64,000 nt of DNA from assembly GCA_001510575.1 (NCBI GenBank), contig LNGK01000012.1, positions 951,996-1,015,995 on the forward strand, given 5' to 3'. The stretch comes from Knoxdaviesia capensis. Lineage: Eukaryota; Ascomycota; Sordariomycetes; Microascales; Gondwanamycetaceae. Below are positions 57,938-64,000 of this stretch, piece after piece. A program made the translations under genes and the position numbers. Numbering within the stretch: the stretch's first letter is position 1; each line of letters begins with the position of its first letter. The notes beneath the pieces were generated by a model. The model saw nothing but the letters and a program-made list of their open reading frames with translations, ran no database searches and was not told where the DNA came from.

Positions 57938-59955
57938 ATGTCGACAGTCTTCCGGGCCAAGCGCACCGGGACGGCATCGCCGCCATCTGGAGTCTTGGCG
58001 TCCGAGACCTCCAGTGGCGATGACAAGTCGGTCACCCGCGTGCGCATCAACAGCAGCACCGACATCCCGCCGTTGGGTGTCGCTCACGAGGAGAAGCGGT
58101 TCTGGTGGCAGCGCCGCAAGGGGGTGTACGACCCCAACGCGATCGCTACGCAGGAGTCCGTCTACGATGACCCGGAGACAGCCAAGGCGTATCAGCCGCG
58201 TGCCGACTGGGAGAACCTGCACCGGTTCGATCCGCTGGCCCGCTGGACTTGGGGCGAGGAGCACAAGCTGGTGCGCAAGATCGACCTGCGCATCATGGTG
58301 TTCGCGTGCATCATGTTCATGGCTCTCGAGCTTGATCGTGCCAATATCTCACAGGCGGTCACTGACAACTTTCTGAAGGACCTGCACATGACCACTAATG
58401 GTAAGTTACCCACGAGAAGGAGGGCAAATGGTGTACCAGAACTAACATTTCTGCCGTCTAGACTTCAACTTGGGTAACACGGTCTTCAAGCTCAGCTTCC
58501 TCTGCGCTGAGCTGCCGTCGCAGCTGGTGAGCAAGTGGGTCGGCCCCGACCGATGGATCCCGGCCCAGATCACCCTGTGGAGCATTGTTGCCATGTCGCA
58601 GTTCTGGCTCAACGGCCGCACCTCGTTCTTAGTGTGCCGTGCCCTGCTGGCCATCCTCCAGGGTGGCTTCATTCCGGATATCATCCTGTACCTATCGTAC
58701 TTCTACAAGCACCACGAGCTGTCCCTGCGTCTGGGGTTCTTCTGGACCGCTATGTCCATTGCTGATATCGTGGCTGGCCTGCTCGGTGCCGGTGTGCTCA
58801 AGCTCCGCGGTACTGGTGGCCATGCTGGATGGCAGTGGCTGTTCCTGATTGACGTAAGTCGCCCAACCCTTAGTGATGCATATGAGTCTGTTCGAACGCC
58901 AGACTAACATCGGGTTCACAGGGCCTCATCACCTTGCTTGTCGGTATTCTGGCTTTCGGTCTCATGCCTCCATCGCCAACCCAGACGGCCAATTGGTTCC
59001 GTGGAAAGAAGGGTTGGTTCACTGAACGGTTAGTCTCCTCCCCGCCAACACCTCATCCTTCGTCGCATACTAACGCAGGGACCACAGCGAGGAAACCATC
59101 ATCATCAACCGCGTCATCCGCGACGATCCCAGCAAGGGAGACATGCACAACCGCCAGCCCATCACGCCCCGTCTTCTGTGGCAGAGCATCAAGGACTACG
59201 ACCTGTGGCCGCTGTATGCCCTCGGAATAGTGTGGATGCTTGGTTCCGTCCCGCCGTCGCAGTACTTCACGCTGACGCTGCGCTCGATTGGCTTCGACAC
59301 GCTGCACACCAACTTGATTTCCATTCCTACCACGGTCTTCCACATGTTCACCATGATGGCTCTCACCTATGGTGCGGAGGTGTGGAAGGAACTGACGCTG
59401 ACGTCCATGATCGCCCAGATCTGGTTGCTGCCGTTCCTCATCTACCTGTACATCTATGATATCACCAAGGTGGACAAGTGGATTTCGTGGGGTGTCCTTA
59501 CGGCCATGCTAGCGTACCCTTCGCGTAAGTATTCCATCTACACCATCGTCATAGAATAGCGACACGGCCAATGTCAGATCCAACTAACAGTTTCGCGTTT
59601 CCCCTTCGCAGCTCATCCCATCCAAGTCGGCTGGAACTCGCGAAACGCCAACACGGTGCGGACCCGGACTGTCTCGGCAGCCATGTACAACATGGCCGTG
59701 CAGTCCGGTGGAATCATTGCGTCCAACATCTACCGCGCGGACGATGCCCCGCGGTACAGACGCGGAAACAGACAGCTTATTGCCATCACCGCCGGCAACA
59801 TTGGACTGTACATCCTGGTCAAGATCTACTATGTCTCGCGCAACCGGTACCGCGACCGCAAGTGGAACGCGCTCACCGAGGAGCAGAAGCAGGATTACCT
59901 ACAGAACACCACCGATGAGGGTAATAAGCGGTTGGACTTCCGCTTCGCCCACTAA
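57938..59955 (+). CDS. MFS transporter, anion:cation symporter family
   Basis: Proton-coupled plasma-membrane permease of the ACS family (allantoate, pantothenate, biotin/vitamin H and nicotinate permease relatives), 580 residues. Exons are 57938-58400, 58462-58853, 58922-59028, 59088-59524 and 59612-59955; the four introns are 59-87 bp and all GT-AG. A ~125-residue hydrophilic N terminus precedes helix 1 (RKIDLRIMVFACIMFMALELDRANISQA). The next block, NLGNTVFKLSFLCAELPSQL, and the loop KWVGPDRWIPAQ are family signatures. Helices 7-12 lie in exons 4-5, including WLLPFLIYLYIYD and RTVSAAMYNMAVQSGGIIASNIYR. The C terminus is the usual short charged tail (YLQNTTDEGNKRLDFRFAH). The substrate cannot be told from sequence; an organic anion or vitamin is likely. 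Confidence 0.92.
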
Positions 59956-61069
59956 GGGGCGGTGGAGGGAAAGAGAATGGTGTACCGGACAAAATGGGGG
60001 GTCGTAAACGGCGGATATGGAAGAACGTCAAGACCGGGGGGAGGGGGGGGGAACAAACTCGGCCATGCACAGAGGTCAGGGTAACGAAGAGCAGCCGACG
60101 ATATGCCTTTCAGTTTTGCGTTTGCTTGATTTATAAAGAATTTCTTGTTAGAGTTGGTCTCGTTCATGAATTTACGGTTATTATGGTAAATGAAGGCTAT
60201 GAACGTTGAGTGAAGCTATGGTGAGGAGATGGGAGAGCGGTGTCGATATCGTATCCACGACGCTAGTCCAACGTAGGTGCAAAAAAGAAAGAAAGACAGA
60301 AAGAAAGAAAGACAGAAAGAAAGAAAGACAGAAGCCTGCAACTCTAGACGGAGGCTATTCCCGGCAGGAAAAACGGAAGAGTCGTGCAGATGTTGAATAC
60401 AATATCGAGCGACAAGAACACTATCACGAAGCGGCGTTTGAAGCTGTGCAAACAGATGAATTTTTGGCAGGTGTAAAGTCTTTTTGCCAGCTGCCCACAC
60501 CAAGAGGCGCAGCCAATGAAACGCTTCTGCTATTGAGCCGCATTGACGATTAAACCGACCCACTGAAATCTCCCCTGAACGCCACAGGCCGGCATGGATT
60601 TTAGTACAAAACTTGACTAACAGGCCCTCTAGTCGGGACCTTTAGCTCTTCTGTCGGCCTCGTTATAGGGCCTCGACCGCCAAACAGCCAGGCCGGGACC
60701 TTAACTAGGAAGGTCGATGGATGAACCGTTGTTGCGCGTAAATTTCGCCCAAGCTCTTTATTGAGGACCCGATTCAGAACTTCAGTCTGGTGCTTATTGT
60801 CATCCCACATCTCACCAAAAGCCGACAAAGACAGCGCCGCTTTTCAACATTCCGCGGCTCTGGATGTTTGTTCTTCCTCTCTATCAGAATGTATTTCTAG
60901 CTCATTAGTCTAGCAGCAATTCACCGCACTTGGCCACAGTGTCCGATTTGAAGCGCCTGGTTTCGCTCCGTTTGGAACTTCCGGCTCTGTGCCGTCTTTG
61001 TCTCTCCCTTTCGACGGCGTGTTCTCCCTCTCTATCTCTCTCCCCGAATCTCCATTCTCCTCTTCCAAG
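59956..61069. other. Spacer with AGAAAG repeat and DapB leader
   Basis: No gene seen. Holds a G-rich run near 60041-60050, a purine-rich 16-bp tandem repeat (60284-60331) and a CT-rich leader (60998-61066) just before the DapB start. Confidence 0.55.
60284..60331. repeat. 16-bp purine-rich tandem repeat
   Basis: AAAGAAAGAAAGACAG three times in a row, perfect. Confidence 0.9.
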
Positions 61070-63977
61070 ATGGGCTCATACGACACCAGTCCGCGGGATT
61101 CGATGTCCTCCGTATCGACAACAAGCATTGTGTTCGATCGGCTCGGCGAAGAATCCGAGAAGCAGCGACTCTCGATGAAAGACCCAAGCACGCGACCAGC
61201 CCGGCTGCCGGCTGCCGACGCCGCTTCCTCGATACCGATGACGGCCGGCAACGCGGCCTCCGGCGATGGATATGAAGAAGGCTATGGCCAGGATGATCTT
61301 GAAACTGCCCGCTTCCTCCGTCGCAGCGACACTGGCGAGAGCGGTACTGGTAGCGTCCGTGGAAGTGCCCGCAAGGGCATCCATCCGTCGTTATACCGTG
61401 TCCTTCTCGGTGTGTCTGTGGTGTTTGCTGTCGCGTGGGTTGCTGCCCTTTTTGTCTTCCTCACGACTGGTTCCTACAAGCACTCGAGCGAACTCGACCA
61501 CGATCCCGATGCCACAAGTCGCGGCTCCGGTAAGCCGGTCACGCTTAACGAGCTGATGGGTGGAAAGTTCCTGGCGAAAACACACAGCATCGGCTGGATC
61601 GCCGGTCCCAATGGCGAGGACGGCTTGCTGCTGGAGCGTGGGGCTGCTGGAAAGGACTACCTTGTTGTCGAGAACATCCACGCCGTCACCGCCGCAAAGG
61701 TCGCCGGCCGCTCCGGCGACAAAAGCACCATCACCCTCATGAAGTCCGGCAGCATCTCATACAACAACAAGATCATGACCCCCCACACCGTGTGGCCCAG
61801 CCGCAACCTAAAGAAGGTCCTCATTGCCACCGATTACGAGAAGAACTGGCGCCACTCGTTCTCGGCAGTGTACTGGATTCTCGATGTGGAAACCCAGTCG
61901 GTTGAGCCGCTGGACCCCGATTCGCCGTTTGCCAGCGTGCAGCTTGCCCAGTGGAGCCCTGAGTCGGATGCCGTGTCGTTCACCCGCGAGAACAACATGT
62001 TTGTGCGCCGGCTGGAATCCAAGACTGTCGAGACCATCACTACCGACGGCGGTTCAGAGTACTTCTACGGTATCCCCGATTGGGTGTACGAGGAGGAAGT
62101 GTTCTCTGGGAACAAGGCTACGTGGTGGAGCAACGACGGTGGCTTCATTGCCTTCCTGCGCACCAACGAGTCTGGAGTTCCCGAGTATCCTGTTCAGTAC
62201 TTCGTGAAGCGGCCCAACGGCGACCCGGCGCCTGGCGAAGAGTCATATCCAGATACCCTCCACATCAAGTATCCCAAGGCTGGCGCGCATAACCCGGTTG
62301 TCGATCTTCTGTTTTGTGAGTTCCTCGTCTTCTTCATCGCCTCCAACAGTCTGGGAATATTTCTTTTGTCGCTGTCTGCTAACATGTTCCTATGTGCTCA
62401 TAGATGACGTCGAGAAGAAGGAAACATTTTCCGTGGATATCTCCGATAGTTTCCCCGACGACGACCGTCTCATCACCACCGTTCTTTGGGCCAACACGCA
62501 GGTTCTTGTCAAGATCACCAACCGTGTCAGCAACATTCTCAAAGTGGTTGTTATTGATATTGACGACCGTACGGCGAAGACCATCAACACCATCGATGTG
62601 GGTGCCGAAGATGGCGGCTGGTTCGAGATCTCCCAGAACACTGTGTTCATCCCCGCCGACCCCGCCAAGGGACGTGCTCATGACGGATACATTGACTCGT
62701 TTATCCATGATAACAATGACCACCTGGCATACTTCACTCCCATGGACAACCCCAAGCCTATAATGCTGACCTCGGGCCCGTGGGAGGTTGTTGATGGCCC
62801 GTCTGCGGTCGACCTGGAGAACAACCTTGTCTATTTCGTCAGCACCCAGGAATCATCCATTCAGCGCCACATTTACAAGGCTCCCATCAATGGATCGGGC
62901 CCGATTGTGGCTCTCACAAATACCTCAACTGAGGGATACTACAGTGCTTCATTCTCGGCCGGTGCTGGTTTTGCCCTCCTGTCTTACCAAGGCCCTAACA
63001 TCCCGTGGCAAAAGGTCATCAGCACTCCTAGCAATCCGGTGCACTACGAACGTATTGTCGAGGAGAATCAGGAACTGGCCGCTCAGGCTAGGTCCCATGA
63101 GCTTCCCCTCCTTGTGTACGGCAGTATCAATGTGGATGGCTTCGAACTCAATTATCTTGAGCGCCGGCCACCTCACTTCGACCCCACCAAGAAGTACCCC
63201 GTGCTCTTCCAGCAATACTCTGGCCCCGGCTCGCAGACCGTGTCGAAGAAGTTTGCCATCGACTTTCAAGCGTACGTTGCCTCCGGCCTAGGTTACCTTG
63301 TGGTCACGGTTGACGGCCGTGGCACGGGCTACATCGGCCGCAAGGCCCGTGTCATTGTCCGCGGTAAGCTGGGAGTGTACGAGGCACACGACCAGATCGC
63401 AGCTGCCAAAGAGTGGGCGGCCAAACCGTACGTCGACGCTTCGCGGCTGGCTATCTGGGGCTGGTCGTTCGGAGGATTCACCACACTGAAAACCCTCGAG
63501 GTTGATGCCGGAAAAACCTTCTCTTACGGCATGGCTGTGGCGCCCGTCACGGACTGGCGGTACTACGACTCGGTGTACACCGAGCGCTACATGGACACCC
63601 CGCAGAGCAACCCGCGGGGATATCTGTCCAGTGCGGTGACGAATGCCACAGCGCTTGGCGAGAACAAGCGGTTTCTCATCATGCACGGCACCGGCGACGA
63701 TAACGTGCATTACCAGAATACGCTGAAGCTCCTCGATGGACTGGATGTTGCCGGTGTGGAGAACTACGATGTGCACGTGTTCCCGGATAGTGATCATAGC
63801 ATATACTTCCACAACGCGAATCGGATGGTTTACGATCGTAAGTTTTATTTCTGCTTCCTTCAGTAGAAACAACAGGTGCTAACGATATCTCTAGGACTGA
63901 GCAACTGGCTCATCAATGCCTTCAACGGCGAGTGGCTCAAGGTCAACGATGCCGTGCCGAATCCGGAGAAGGAGTAG
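61070..63977 (+). CDS. dapB: Dipeptidyl aminopeptidase B (S9B family)
   Basis: Membrane serine peptidase removing X-Pro/X-Ala dipeptides from N termini, 920 residues. Exons are 61070-62315, 62404-63837 and 63895-63977; introns are 88 bp and 57 bp. The frame is open upstream but the ATG at 61070 matches the start of cytoplasmic tails in this family (SVSTTSIVFDRLG). A ~110-residue cytosolic tail is followed by one transmembrane helix (~111-131, GVSVVFAVAWVAALFVFL), then the beta-propeller and alpha/beta hydrolase domains. The catalytic triad is S770 (WGWSFGGF), D847 (HGTGDDNVH) and H880 (DSDHSIYFHN). The Glu motif that binds the substrate N terminus is DWVYEEEVF. It is a type II membrane protein of the vacuole or late Golgi; yeast Ste13 and Dap2 are its relatives. 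The complete C terminus lies inside the window. Confidence 0.95.
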
Positions 63978-64000
63978 GACCGCTAGGTGAGGTCATGAAC

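Noticed and set aside
1..64000. CRISPR arrays, insertion sequences, phage or viral genes
   Set aside because: No direct-repeat/spacer arrays, transposase, integrase or viral proteins were recognised, and the genome is eukaryotic.

Overview
The window is nuclear DNA of a filamentous ascomycete (Pezizomycotina). Most genes carry short GT-AG introns with CTAAC/CTGAC branch sites. Start codons often follow pyrimidine-rich leaders. The protein families are typical of moulds: NADPH oxidase, dipeptidyl aminopeptidase B, GH18 chitinase, an AA8 cytochrome domain, and SET-TPR and DUF1640 proteins. The alpha-pheromone repeat ends in Cys-Trp (WCTFPGQSCW). From what I know of the family this resembles Sordariomycete pheromones more than the Aspergillus/Penicillium type, which lacks the final Trp. 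I therefore lean towards a Sordariomycete-like fungus; this is inference. Gene density is low: sixteen intact genes, one gene cut by the left edge and one pseudogene in 64 kb, with several spacers of 3-5 kb in which I find no gene.

Layout. 0-3.6 kb: the 3' part of an MFS transporter, then an intronless chromodomain protein. 8.5-9.5 kb: a DHDPS-family aldolase. 13-17.5 kb: a secretory group made of a stand-alone AA8 cytochrome-domain protein, a propeptide-less aspartic protease and a DUF4360 secreted protein. 21.7-24.1 kb: a beta-propeller phytase with two EGF-like modules. 27.3-28.1 kb: the alpha-pheromone precursor. 29.6-36.6 kb: a SET-TPR protein (minus) divergent from a mitochondrial DUF1640 protein, separated by an AT-rich spacer. 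41.2-46.5 kb: NADPH oxidase, a sulfotransferase-like protein with a C-terminal membrane anchor, and an eight- or nine-span membrane protein. 50.4-55.1 kb: an ech42-type chitinase, a cupredoxin pseudogene whose 3' end is tandemly duplicated, and a YbjQ-family protein. 57.9-64 kb: an ACS-family MFS transporter and dipeptidyl aminopeptidase B.

There is no obvious single operon-like cluster or biosynthetic cluster. Loose themes are secreted hydrolysis and nutrient capture (protease, chitinase, phytase, AA8, transporters) and sexual development (pheromone precursor; Nox1/NoxA; and an S9B aminopeptidase of the family that trims yeast alpha-factor). Points most worth a second look are the pheromone precursor with its two divergent repeats, the copper-ligand-preserving cupredoxin pseudogene with its transition-rich 3' duplication, and three two-unit telomere-like elements that each sit upstream of a gene start.

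Exon limits were read by eye from splice sites and frame continuity. No similarity search was run.
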